Source: Clostridiaceae bacterium
Lineage (GTDB): Bacteria; Bacillota; Clostridia; Saccharofermentanales; UBA5734
Reading direction: 5' to 3'
DNA: 12,659 bases
Assembly: GCA_012727965.1 (NCBI GenBank)
Contig: JAAYFZ010000346.1
Coordinates: 1 to 12,659 of the forward strand
The notes under the pieces are model-generated. The model searched no databases. It was not told the origin of the DNA and worked only from the letters and a program-made list of their open reading frames with translations. A program made the position numbers and the translations under genes. This document shows, one piece after another, positions 5,883-12,659 of this stretch (positions within the stretch are counted from its first letter, which is position 1; each line of letters starts with the position of its first letter).

Positions 5883-7010
5883 TTAGATCTGCCTGATGAA
5901 ATTATCAATTTCGGCAAAAGCTGCACCAACTGCAGATGCCTCAAGCTTATACCGGCATATTTTCACATAAGACGCATCATAACCGAAGGTATTACGCTCA
6001 GAAACCAATTTTTCAAGCTCATACTGATATTCTTCTAAATAACCGCCAACATATCCACCGATGATCACATCGCAATCGAATATCATTCTCAAACTATTGA
6101 TTGCATAAGACAAATCCACTAAATACTGATGCCATACTTGTCTCAAAGCCTTATCGCCAGCTTTCAATTTGCCAAAAAACTGCGCAAGATCACCATCAGA
6201 ATATTGAGTAAGAACTTTTGACGAACAATAAGCATCCAGACAGCCTGACTTGCCACAATAGCAAGTTCTTCCTTCCGGATACAATGTATTGTGACCAATC
6301 TCTCCAGCTCTTAGGTTATCTCCTAGATAGAATGCTCCTGTTGATAAAATTGATCCGCCCACGCTATTACTCAATGAGACATATACAGCGTTCTTCTTCT
6401 CAGGTTGTCCATACATTTCAGCAAATCCGGCTGCATTAGCATCGTTGATCATATTACATTTAAAAGGAATGTGCCTGGTAAAAGCACTCGCAGGTGTGTT
6501 CTCCAACTTCAATACATGGGAGTAAAGAATATATTTTCCACTGCTATTAATTATACCTGGAAGAGAAATGCCAGCACTAACTATATTTTCAATGTCATAA
6601 CCAGATGCCTCAACAAATTTTGTAACTGCCTTACCTAAGTCAGTGAGATAATCATCGTCCATGGAAAAAGCGCTTTTCATTCTTGTATACTTGATCAAAT
6701 CGCCAGCGATATTCACAAGAACCAGACTAATATGATTTTGTGTAACATCAATTCCAACACAGGCCTTAGCATCACGAACAGGGGCAAAAGCTCTTGCCCT
6801 TCTACCGCCTGTTGATGCAAAAGCACCGACCTCTTCTACTAATCCCAAATCGATCAAGTCCTTCACATTTTGCAGAACTGTCGGCCAGCTTAATGCCAGC
6901 TTATGGGTTAGATCAGGTTGAGAAATCTTATCATGAGCTAATATTGTTTTAATAACGTTGATTCGATTAACACGTTTGACATCGATATTGCTAGCAGAAT
7001 AATTCGGCAT
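5883..7010 (-). CDS. ROK-family transcriptional regulator (NagC/XylR type), copy 1
   Basis: Sugar-responsive DNA-binding repressor: winged helix-turn-helix plus a ROK (actin-like ATPase fold) sugar-sensing domain. ATG at 7010 has AAGGA at 7024-7020 with nine bases of spacing. The 375-residue length is normal. Residues ~15-60 form the HTH (KISQPDLTHKLALSWPTVLQNVK). The ROK domain starts at VGIDVTQNHI (85-94). The sugar-site motif NDAN is intact at 189-192. GEIGH (236-240) is followed by the zinc site His240, Cys250, Cys252 and Cys257, the same spacing as in E. coli Mlc. The phosphate loop is NSVGGS rather than GxGxGGG, as expected for a regulator and not a kinase. It lies downstream of a clear paralogue on the same strand, with its own promoter (7054-7082). 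The ligand and target operon are unknown; the adjacent ABC transporter and dehydrogenase genes are the obvious candidates. Confidence 0.92.
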   Translation of the reverse strand: MPNYSASNIDVKRVNRINVIKTILAHDKISQPDLTHKLALSWPTVLQNVKDLIDLGLVEEVGAFASTGGRRARAFAPVRDAKACVGIDVTQNHISLVLVNIAGDLIKYTRMKSAFSMDDDYLTDLGKAVTKFVEASGYDIENIVSAGISLPGIINSSGKYILYSHVLKLENTPASAFTRHIPFKCNMINDANAAGFAEMYGQPEKKNAVYVSLSNSVGGSILSTGAFYLGDNLRAGEIGHNTLYPEGRTCYCGKSGCLDAYCSSKVLTQYSDGDLAQFFGKLKAGDKALRQVWHQYLVDLSYAINSLRMIFDCDVIIGGYVGGYLEEYQYELEKLVSERNTFGYDASYVKICRYKLEASAVGAAFAEIDNFIRQI

Positions 7011-7053
7011 ATCACCAGTTCCTTAATCAGTTTTATAAAGTCTTGATAATACA

Positions 7054-7082
7054 ATTCTAACGAAATAGCATACGCATTTCAA
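7054..7082 (-). promoter_or_regulatory. Promoter for ROK copy 1
   Basis: On the minus strand, TTGAAA (7082-7077) and TAGAAT (7059-7054) are separated by exactly 17 bases, each five of six to the sigma-70/sigma-A consensus. Transcription would start near 7047, leaving a leader of about 37 bases with the AAGGA ribosome site. It lies downstream of the terminator at 7121-7155, so copy 1 appears to be its own transcription unit. Confidence 0.6.
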
Positions 7083-7120
7083 TGTCCATTATCGCTAAAT
7101 ATATCAAACGTTCTTAAGAT

Positions 7121-7155
7121 AAAAAGCTGCCATTGATCTTTTGATCAACAGCAGC
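7121..7155 (-). terminator. Intrinsic terminator of ROK copy 2
   Basis: The minus strand reads GCTGC-TG-TTGATC-AAAA-GATCAA-TG-GCAGC followed by TTTTT (7125-7121). The stem is 11 pairs with a two-base internal mismatch and a four-base loop. It is 54 bases past the stop of the upstream ROK gene and before the promoter of the next one, so it separates the two regulators. Confidence 0.8.
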
Positions 7156-7170
7156 CTATCCTGGTTGGAG

Positions 7171-7191
7171 ATCTGATCAAGCAGATCAGAT
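7171..7191. repeat. Short perfect inverted repeat in the ROK intergenic gap
   Basis: ATCTGATC (7171-7178) and GATCAGAT (7184-7191) flank a five-base spacer, AAGCA. It lies between the stop of ROK copy 2 and its terminator, which itself contains TTGATC/GATCAA. No U tract follows in either direction, so it is not itself a terminator. It could be an RNA hairpin in the 3' untranslated region or a protein-binding site. Confidence 0.6.
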
Positions 7192-7208
7192 ACAGGCTTA
7201 TTTAGGTA

Positions 7209-8360
7209 CTATGCTTTCTTATGTTTGGCATCATCAAAAACCATTGCTTCATTTAAGAAGTCCTGGATATAGTATAGTGCTGCTCCAGTGGCGACTGATT
7301 CTGTTTTATTTTTACACGGCAGAACATAGTACTCAGACTTTTCACCAAATGGACTTTTTTTATCAATTTTCTGCCATATTTTAGTCATATATGGCTTGAT
7401 AAATGCGCCAACATAACCGCCGATTATTATGGGACAGCCAAATAGCATTCTTGCCGATATTATTGATGAAGCAAGATTATTCATATAGTCATCCCAGATT
7501 TTAACTAAGTTTTTATCACCCTTTTCGAGGCGATCGAAAAACAAATGAAGTTCACCATCTGCATGATTCGCTAAGAGTTCTGCATTGCAATATGGATCCA
7601 TACAGCCTTTTTGACCACAATAGCAAGATAAGCCATTAGGATGCAGTATCAAGTGACCAATTTCTCCACTGAATAAACCGTCGCCATCATACACCTTATC
7701 GTCTATAAAAACCGACCCGCCAACGCTATTGCACAAACTAATGTAGAAAGCGTTATGTATACTTGGGGAATTCCAAATTTCTGAAAAACCTGAAGCATCG
7801 GAGTCATGCATAAGTCTTGATGGATATCGCACATATTTGCCAAAATCCTTGTAGGTCATTCCTGTATTGTCGATGACTCTTCCATCAACCACAATGCCTC
7901 TATGACTGTTAACAATGCCTGGTACAGCAATTGAAACGCCCAGCACACGCTTAGACTCAATTCCAGCCAAGGCAACTAGATGGTCGACCTCACGACCGAG
8001 AAGCATAAGGTATTCTTCAGTCCTCTCATATAGGCATCTGCGATAAATATACTTGATCACATTTCCGTCAAGATCGATCGCTATCAGCTTAAGATGATGA
8101 CGTGTTATATCTACACCTATAGAAATCTTAGCATCTGGAATATATGTGTATGTGGTCGGGTTGCGACCGCCGCCGCGGCCATCTACAGTCACTTCACTTT
8201 GCAAAAGACCGTTTTGTGCTAAATATTCAAGGTTCTGGGTAACAGTAGGAACGCTAAGATGCAGGTCGAAGCTTATTTGTTGTCTCGTTGCTCTTATATG
8301 CTCACGCATATAGAAGTATATTTTTTTTCTATTACTATGCTTAATATCAAAAATATTCAT
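7209..8360 (-). CDS. ROK-family transcriptional regulator, copy 2 (paralogue of the neighbour)
   Basis: 383-residue paralogue of the downstream ROK protein; the two align along their whole length (for example CNSVGGSVF versus SNSVGGSIL, and IIIGGYVG versus VIIGGYVG). The ATG at 8360 gives MNIFDIKHSNRKKIY, the usual ROK-repressor start, though the SD is weak. HTH at ~10-50 (RQQISFDLHLSVPTVTQNLE), then a glycine-rich joint GRGGGRNP. The ROK domain begins GVDITRHHL. GEIGH (232-236) and the zinc site His236, Cys246, Cys248, Cys253 are intact. The sugar-contact motif NDAN is changed to HDSD (185-188), suggesting a different ligand or altered binding. It is 187 bases downstream of the dehydrogenase gene. 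It probably controls the transport operon; whether it is cotranscribed with that operon or uses a promoter in the gap is unclear. Confidence 0.92.
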   Translation of the reverse strand: MNIFDIKHSNRKKIYFYMREHIRATRQQISFDLHLSVPTVTQNLEYLAQNGLLQSEVTVDGRGGGRNPTTYTYIPDAKISIGVDITRHHLKLIAIDLDGNVIKYIYRRCLYERTEEYLMLLGREVDHLVALAGIESKRVLGVSIAVPGIVNSHRGIVVDGRVIDNTGMTYKDFGKYVRYPSRLMHDSDASGFSEIWNSPSIHNAFYISLCNSVGGSVFIDDKVYDGDGLFSGEIGHLILHPNGLSCYCGQKGCMDPYCNAELLANHADGELHLFFDRLEKGDKNLVKIWDDYMNNLASSIISARMLFGCPIIIGGYVGAFIKPYMTKIWQKIDKKSPFGEKSEYYVLPCKNKTESVATGAALYYIQDFLNEAMVFDDAKHKKA

Positions 8361-8462
8361 AAAAGCTGCATCTCAACATTTCTTTTTTACTTATGGCCTC
8401 AGCACATATAAAGACATTCTAATATAGCTGGTTCCATTATTAATAGTGCCTACTCAAAAAGT

Positions 8463-8492
8463 CATATAATGTCATTTTAATAATGCTGACAA
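8463..8492 (-). promoter_or_regulatory. Candidate promoter for ROK copy 2
   Basis: On the minus strand TTGTCA (8492-8487, five of six) precedes TATATG (8468-8463) by 18 bases, or TTATAT by 17. The leader to ATG 8360 would be about 95 bases. The surrounding 187-base gap is very AT-rich and holds other -10-like strings, so this is only the best of several. Confidence 0.3.
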
Positions 8493-8547
8493 AGAATATT
8501 TGAATCCATAGACAATCAATTCATATCTATACAAAAAACACGATCGA

Positions 8548-9588
8548 TCAATCATCCGGATCAATATCAATTATTACCTTCATGGTAGATTCACGATTAT
8601 TATCAATATATTCATATGCCTCTTGATAATCTTCAAAAGCAAAATGCTTGCTCATCAATGGCTTGAGTTCTACCTTTCCCTCTTCCAGAATTCTTATTGC
8701 TTCTACATAATCCTCATGTCTATACATCATTGAAGTATTAAGATCCAATTCTGAGTCATTTAGCTTGGCAAGATCAATATTAGCTATTTTGGCAAAAACA
8801 GCAACAAGCACTATTGTACTGCCTTTTCTTGCATTTTGTATAGCCTGATTCATTACAATATCATTTCCGGCACAGTCATAAATTATATCAGCTTTATCTT
8901 TGCCGAAGCTCTCAACAATCGCCTCGCCAAAATTTGCTGTTCTGGTATTGTAGACATGATCCGCACCACATTTTGCTGCCAAGGCAAGTCGAAAATCGGA
9001 AATGTCAGTTGCCATAACTTCAGCAGCACCGAATGCCTTCAATGTTTGAATAAGCAGTATGCCAATCGGTCCGGCACCCATAACTACTACTTTCTTATCT
9101 TTGACATCACCTGCTCTCTTAACAGCGTGCACAGTCACTGCAAGAGGCTCAATCATAGCGCCTTTATCATAGCTGATATTATCGGCAAAAGTTGTGACCT
9201 TCGCAGCATCTGCTACAAAATAATCACTGGCTGTTCCAGTAGTCTGAAATCCCATGACCTTTAGACTTTCACAAAGATTGTATTTGCCATTTCTACATGG
9301 ATGGCATTGTCCGCAAACCACCTGAGGCTCTATTGTCGCCTTCTGTCCAACACTAATATTTTCAACGTCATCTCCGACGGCTACAACTTGAGCGGAAACC
9401 TCATGTCCCTGTGTAAGAGGGTATGTCACATAGGGATGCTCTCCGTGGAAGACATGAATATCGCTGCCGCAAATTCCAATGCGTTTGATTTTCAGCAAAA
9501 CCTGCCCTGGACCGTATTCCGGAACCGGAACATCCTCAAATGTAATATTATGAGGTGCTGTCATGATTTGTTTTCTCATTATTTGCAT
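8548..9588 (-). CDS. Zinc-dependent medium-chain dehydrogenase (sorbitol/threonine dehydrogenase type)
   Basis: Cytosolic NAD(P)-linked alcohol dehydrogenase of the MDR superfamily. ATG at 9588 is chosen because GGAGG (9600-9596) lies seven bases upstream; the open frame extends to a GTG at 9618, which is inside a hairpin and lacks an SD. The protein is 346 residues, normal length. Catalytic zinc ligands are Cys40 (GICGSDIH), His62-Glu63 (GHE) and Glu147 (MIEPLAVTVHA). The structural zinc lobe has Cys92, 95, 98 and 106 (CGQCHPCRNGKYNLC). The Rossmann loop GAGPIG is at 171-176, and Asp195 (ATDISD) after the second strand predicts preference for NAD. Related enzymes oxidise sorbitol, xylitol, threonine, idonate or galactitol phosphate. 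Being 69 bases after a sugar ABC permease and next to ROK regulators, a polyol or sugar-derived substrate is inferred. The exact substrate is not readable. Confidence 0.93.
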   Translation of the reverse strand: MQIMRKQIMTAPHNITFEDVPVPEYGPGQVLLKIKRIGICGSDIHVFHGEHPYVTYPLTQGHEVSAQVVAVGDDVENISVGQKATIEPQVVCGQCHPCRNGKYNLCESLKVMGFQTTGTASDYFVADAAKVTTFADNISYDKGAMIEPLAVTVHAVKRAGDVKDKKVVVMGAGPIGILLIQTLKAFGAAEVMATDISDFRLALAAKCGADHVYNTRTANFGEAIVESFGKDKADIIYDCAGNDIVMNQAIQNARKGSTIVLVAVFAKIANIDLAKLNDSELDLNTSMMYRHEDYVEAIRILEEGKVELKPLMSKHFAFEDYQEAYEYIDNNRESTMKVIIDIDPDD

Positions 9589-9607
9589 ATCTATCCCTCC
9601 ATTTGTC

Positions 9608-9637
9608 TCTCCCTGCACATTTTTTTGTACAGGGAGA
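9608..9637 (-). promoter_or_regulatory. 11-base-pair hairpin between permease gene and dehydrogenase ribosome site
   Basis: On the minus strand TCTCCCTGTAC (9637-9627) pairs with GTGCAGGGAGA (9618-9608), including one G-U pair, around an eight-base A-rich loop. No U tract follows, so it is not a standard terminator. It ends only seven bases before the dehydrogenase SD at 9600. Likely roles are protecting the upstream mRNA 3' end after cleavage or tuning dehydrogenase translation. Confidence 0.65.
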
Positions 9638-9656
9638 AACCTGACACTTAATAATA

Positions 9657-10610
9657 TTAGACTTTGGAAACAGATCTTACATTCTGGATACTATCGAAAC
9701 CAACAGCCAGAATCAGAACGATTCCTTTTACGACCATCTGTGTATAAGAGCTTACATTCATCAGGACCATACCGTTTGTTAGAATACCGATTATAAGAAC
9801 ACCGGCAATAACATTGGATATTTTACCGTAACCGCCACTGACAGAAACACCACCCAGAACAACGCAGGTAATGACATCGAATTCGAAACCCTTACCTGCG
9901 GTAGGCTGAGCTGAATTTGTTCTTGAAAGCATAACTATACCAGCTAGTCCTGCAAATAAACCTGAAAGCGAATAAATAAGGAATTTGATCCACTTGACTC
10001 TGATACCGGAAAGTTTTGATGCTTCTTCATTGCCACCAACAGCATAGAAATAGCGTCCGAAATAGGTTTTGTTGAGTATAAATGCACCCAGAGCAAAACA
10101 CAATCCCATAATTATTACAGGCACCGGAACAGGTCCAACATATCCTTGTCCGATAAACTTGAAACGCTCATCAAAGCCGTAAACAGGTACACCGCCTGAC
10201 AGAAGGTAAGCAGCACCTTCAAATATTATCTGTGTAGCAAATGTTGCTATAATAGCAGGCATACTTATCTTTGCGACTAGAAAACCATTGATAGCGCCGA
10301 TTGCTGCCGCGAGAAATAGAGCAGTCAGAACAGCAGAAACCATACCGAAATTCATTTTAACCATCAAATATGCACAAACAACATTAACAACAGTGATAAT
10401 TGAGCCAGCAGCCAGATCGATACCACCAATCAGAATTACAAAAGTCATACCTACTGCGGCAATACCATACATAGAAACCTGTCTGGCAATCGTAAATAAA
10501 TTGGAAGCCGATACAAATCTATCATTCGCTATAGCAAAAGCGATAAATAGAACTACAAATACTATCCAGATCGCTTTGTCCTTGATCTGGCTGACAACAT
10601 TACTTCTCAT
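9657..10610 (-). CDS. Sugar ABC transporter permease (RbsC type, BPD_transp_2)
   Basis: Membrane subunit of a ribose/xylose/galactose-type importer, 317 residues as usual for RbsC. Multiple hydrophobic helices run from ~13 to ~305. Family signatures are VILIGGIDLAAGS (58-70), NGFLVAKISMPAIIATFAT (108-126), YAVGGNEEASKLSGI and CVVLGGVSVSGGYG near the C-terminus. The start ATG 10610 comes two bases after the stop of the ATPase gene (TAA at 10615-10613). Its ribosome site GGAGGT supplies the last two Gly codons of the ATPase, so the two are translationally coupled. It is expected to work as a homodimer with the two-domain ATPase and the extracellular binding protein. The substrate class is a pentose, hexose or polyol, inferred from the family. 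Confidence 0.94.
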   Translation of the reverse strand: MRSNVVSQIKDKAIWIVFVVLFIAFAIANDRFVSASNLFTIARQVSMYGIAAVGMTFVILIGGIDLAAGSIITVVNVVCAYLMVKMNFGMVSAVLTALFLAAAIGAINGFLVAKISMPAIIATFATQIIFEGAAYLLSGGVPVYGFDERFKFIGQGYVGPVPVPVIIMGLCFALGAFILNKTYFGRYFYAVGGNEEASKLSGIRVKWIKFLIYSLSGLFAGLAGIVMLSRTNSAQPTAGKGFEFDVITCVVLGGVSVSGGYGKISNVIAGVLIIGILTNGMVLMNVSSYTQMVVKGIVLILAVGFDSIQNVRSVSKV

Positions 10611-10612
10611 AA

Positions 10613-12112
10613 TTAACCTCCTACTACAGCAGATGCCAATCTCATGATCGCCTTCTGGTCAAATGAATTTTTATCGAGTTCGCCAATCATATGCCCTTCT
10701 GCCAGAACAATTATCCTGTCAGACATTCCCATAAGTTCTTCCATTTCGGAAGAAATCAGGAGGACTGTTTTACCTAGCTCAACCATCTTATTGATCAGCT
10801 TGTATATCTCGAATTTTGCACCGACATCTATACCTCTTGTCGGTTCATCAAATATGATCAATTCAGAGTTTGCGGCCAGCCACTTCCCAAGTATAACCTT
10901 CTGCTGATTGCCGCCACTAAGATTTTTTACCTGCTGATTAATAGAAGGTGTCTTTATCAACAGCTCCGTCTTGTACTTATTAGCTGTTTCAATTTCAATC
11001 TTAGAATTAATCACAGATGCAGTTGATATACGCTTATAGATCGGCATACTTATGTTGTTTTTAACTGATACATCAAGAAGAGCTCCATGTCTCTTACGGT
11101 CTTCAGGAACAAGAGCAATTCCAAGATCGATAGCCTCTCTGGGCGATTTGGGATTTATCTCTTTCCCATTAAAAACTATCCTGCCTGAAGTTTTTTCAGC
11201 TGCCCCGAAAATCACCTGAGCCAACTCTGTTCTTCCAGCTCCGACCAGGCCGCCAAGACCGAGGACTTCGCCTTTTCTCAGTTTAAAACTGATATCATGA
11301 TTGCCATTACCAGAAACATTATCGAGCTCTAGAACAACTTCATCTTCATTGATAGTGTTTTTTCTGTCTGGATAAGTCTCTGTTAGATCTCGACCCACCA
11401 TAAGATGAATAAGCTCTTCGACATGTGATTCCTTCGTTTGCAAAGTCTTGATGTATTCACCGTCTCTTAATACAACTATTCTGTCAGACAATCTGAATAT
11501 CTCTTCTAATCGGTGAGATATGTATACGATCGAAACACCTTGCGACTTCAGCAGCTCGCATATTTTAAACAGACTTTCGACCTCTGCGCTAGTAAGTGGA
11601 GCTGAGGGTTCGTCCATTATTAACACTTTTGCGTTCTGCTTGATGGCTTTTGCTATCTCAACCATTTGTTGATAGCCTACCGTTAGATCTCCAACCAAAG
11701 TTTTTGGATTAATTTTGATATTGAGCTGAGCAAATGCTTTTTCTGCTTCTCTTTCCATAGCTTTCTTATCAATAACAATGCCTTTTTTGATAGGATTGCC
11801 TAGAAATAGATTCTCAGCAGCGGAAAGCCCTTTAACGTTATTGAACTCCTGGTATATGATCGCTATCCCGTTCTCAGCAGCTAACTGAGGAGTCATGCTA
11901 TCAAATTCTTTGCCGTTAACTACTATTTTACCGGACGTTGGGATAACAGCACCGGAACAGGTCTTAATAAGTGTTGATTTCCCTGCACCATTTTCACCGA
12001 TCAAGGCAAGAATCTCGCCCTTTTTAACTTCAAGCGAGACATCTTTCAGTGCAACAACACCAGGATAAACCTTCGTTATATGCTGAAGCTCTAGAACAAA
12101 TTCTTCATTCAT
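10613..12112 (-). CDS. Sugar ABC transporter ATPase with two ABC domains (RbsA/MglA/XylG type)
   Basis: Energises sugar import at the inner face of the membrane. The frame opens at ATG 12127, but ATG 12112 is preferred: GAGGT (12125-12121) lies eight bases before it, and it gives 499 residues, like RbsA. Domain 1 has Walker A GENGAGKST (39-47), signature LTVGYQQ (143-149) and Walker B VLIMDEP (163-169), continuing SAPLT where TAALT is common. Domain 2 has the degenerate Walker A GLVGAGRT (288-295, no GKS/T) that is normal for this family, signature LSGGNQQ (398-404) and Walker B LIIFDEP (418-424) with TRGIDVGAK after it. It ends VVGG, whose Gly codons form the permease ribosome site. It follows the binding-protein gene after a 13-base-pair hairpin. 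One canonical and one non-canonical ATP site are expected. Confidence 0.96.
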   Translation of the reverse strand: MNEEFVLELQHITKVYPGVVALKDVSLEVKKGEILALIGENGAGKSTLIKTCSGAVIPTSGKIVVNGKEFDSMTPQLAAENGIAIIYQEFNNVKGLSAAENLFLGNPIKKGIVIDKKAMEREAEKAFAQLNIKINPKTLVGDLTVGYQQMVEIAKAIKQNAKVLIMDEPSAPLTSAEVESLFKICELLKSQGVSIVYISHRLEEIFRLSDRIVVLRDGEYIKTLQTKESHVEELIHLMVGRDLTETYPDRKNTINEDEVVLELDNVSGNGNHDISFKLRKGEVLGLGGLVGAGRTELAQVIFGAAEKTSGRIVFNGKEINPKSPREAIDLGIALVPEDRKRHGALLDVSVKNNISMPIYKRISTASVINSKIEIETANKYKTELLIKTPSINQQVKNLSGGNQQKVILGKWLAANSELIIFDEPTRGIDVGAKFEIYKLINKMVELGKTVLLISSEMEELMGMSDRIIVLAEGHMIGELDKNSFDQKAIMRLASAVVGG

Positions 12113-12136
12113 CGTTAGCAACCTCATTCTAGAAAA

Positions 12137-12167
12137 TGTGGAGCTGTCTTAAACAGACAGCTCCACA
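12137..12167 (-). terminator. 13-base-pair hairpin with short U tract between binding-protein and ATPase genes (probable attenuator)
   Basis: Perfect inverted repeat: TGTGGAGCTGTCT (12137-12149) and AGACAGCTCCACA (12155-12167) with five-base loop. On the minus strand the stem is followed by TTTT (12136-12133), a short tract, then directly by the ATPase ribosome site. Such a structure would partly terminate transcription or block 3' exonuclease, giving more binding protein than ATPase and permease, as is common in binding-protein-dependent operons. Confidence 0.75.
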
Positions 12168-12189
12168 CGTTTACCTATAGTTCGTATGA

Positions 12190-12659
12190 TCAGTTATAGT
12201 CTGCCAGATACTCTGCTGCATTATCAGCATTGATTGTAAGCAGAGGTCTGAAGAGATTCTGTTCTGAGAACTCTTCGCCATTTAGCAGTCTCTCATAAAG
12301 ATCGACAACAGCTTCTGCTGTTTTCTTGTTTGATCCTTCGAAACCGACTGATGCTCTGCTGGCTTCGCCATTTACAATAGCTTCGAGCTGCTGCTGTGTT
12401 GCGTCAGCTGAGAAGATACCTACGTCATCAGGAATCTCGCCGCCAAACTTAGTCATGAAGGCTTCGTTAGCACCGATGTCGCCGCCTGCACCGATAGATG
12501 CGACGATCTTGGTGTCAGGATTTGCCTGAAGGATAGTCTCCATATTTGACAGAGCTGACTGAGCGTCGATTGCTGGCTGTTGAGCAACTACTTCATATTT
12601 GCCTTTTGCAATTTCTTCGAGGGCATTCAAGATACCTGTTTCTCTCTCAAGAAGAATTG
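12190..12659 (-). CDS. Sugar-binding protein of ABC transporter (RbsB type, periplasmic-binding-protein-4 fold), 5' part outside window
   Basis: Extracellular solute receptor, probably a lipoprotein in a Gram-positive cell, that delivers substrate to the permease. Only the C-terminal ~156 codons are present; the frame stays open to the window edge, so the TTG at 12630 is not a real start. The visible sequence fits the second lobe of RbsB-like proteins: ILLERETGILNALEEI (the ERxxG helix), VVAQQPAIDAQSALSNME, ILQANPDTKIVASIG, GIFSADATQQQLEAI, and a C-terminal end with INADNAAEYLADYN. Signal peptide and sugar-stacking residues of the first lobe are not visible. It is the first visible gene of the minus-strand operon. 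The operon promoter lies beyond the window. Confidence 0.92.
   Translation of the reverse strand, partial: ILLERETGILNALEEIAKGKYEVVAQQPAIDAQSALSNMETILQANPDTKIVASIGAGGDIGANEAFMTKFGGEIPDDVGIFSADATQQQLEAIVNGEASRASVGFEGSNKKTAEAVVDLYERLLNGEEFSEQNLFRPLLTINADNAAEYLADYN

Noticed and set aside
8530..8560. Possible terminator after the dehydrogenase gene (six U residues after GATCGATC on the minus strand)
   Set aside because: GATCGATC is self-complementary but leaves no room for a loop, and no longer stem was found, so a terminator is not supported.
9589..9618. GTG start for the dehydrogenase
   Set aside because: The codon is in a hairpin stem and lacks an SD; ATG 9588 has GGAGG at seven bases.
10644..10907. 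Plus-strand open frame inside the ABC ATPase gene
   Set aside because: Serine-rich antisense of conserved Walker and signature regions, which is typical of a shadow frame.

Overview
The window reads as chromosomal DNA from a moderately AT-rich Gram-positive bacterium, most likely a motile clostridial member of the Bacillota. This is inferred from strong GGAGG-type ribosome sites, a pdp-deoB-deoC nucleoside operon, a membrane-anchored D,D-carboxypeptidase beside a YcgR-like PilZ protein, and an RbsBAC-type sugar ABC transporter with ROK repressors. Genus cannot be assigned from the sequence alone.

Layout. (1) Bases 1-3427, plus strand: the 3' part of a pyrimidine-nucleoside phosphorylase, then phosphopentomutase (deoB) and deoxyribose-phosphate aldolase (deoC). 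The phosphorylase releases (deoxy)ribose 1-phosphate, DeoB converts it to the 5-phosphate, and DeoC splits deoxyribose 5-phosphate into acetaldehyde and glyceraldehyde 3-phosphate. The deoC frame carries an unusual C-terminal extension of about 100 residues. Its last 72 residues hold four cysteines and are preceded, in frame, by a near-ideal Shine-Dalgarno and ATG, so they look like a separate small gene fused to, or nested in, deoC. (2) A 26-base perfect palindrome flanked by A and T tracts forms a bidirectional terminator at 3463-3504. (3) Bases 3502-5585, minus strand: an S11 D,D-carboxypeptidase and, upstream of it, a PilZ-domain protein. (4) A plus-strand tRNA-Gln(CUG) at 5760-5833 with a terminator that probably serves both strands. 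(5) Bases 5883-12659, minus strand, read right to left: sugar-binding protein (partial), two-domain ABC ATPase, permease, zinc-dependent medium-chain dehydrogenase, and two tandem paralogous ROK regulators.

The right-hand locus looks like a sugar or polyol uptake and oxidation module: the binding protein, ATPase and permease import a substrate, the dehydrogenase oxidises it or a derivative, and one or both ROK proteins probably sense the sugar and control transcription. Two long hairpins, one between the binding-protein and ATPase genes and one just before the dehydrogenase ribosome site, probably set unequal expression within the operon. The substrate cannot be read from sequence.

No insertion sequence, CRISPR array, phage gene or origin was seen. 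No gene-free stretch exceeds 300 bases. The most unusual items are the deoC extension with its internal start, a His-to-Phe change in the phosphorylase active-site loop, and the duplicated ROK pair with a diverged sugar-binding motif in one copy.
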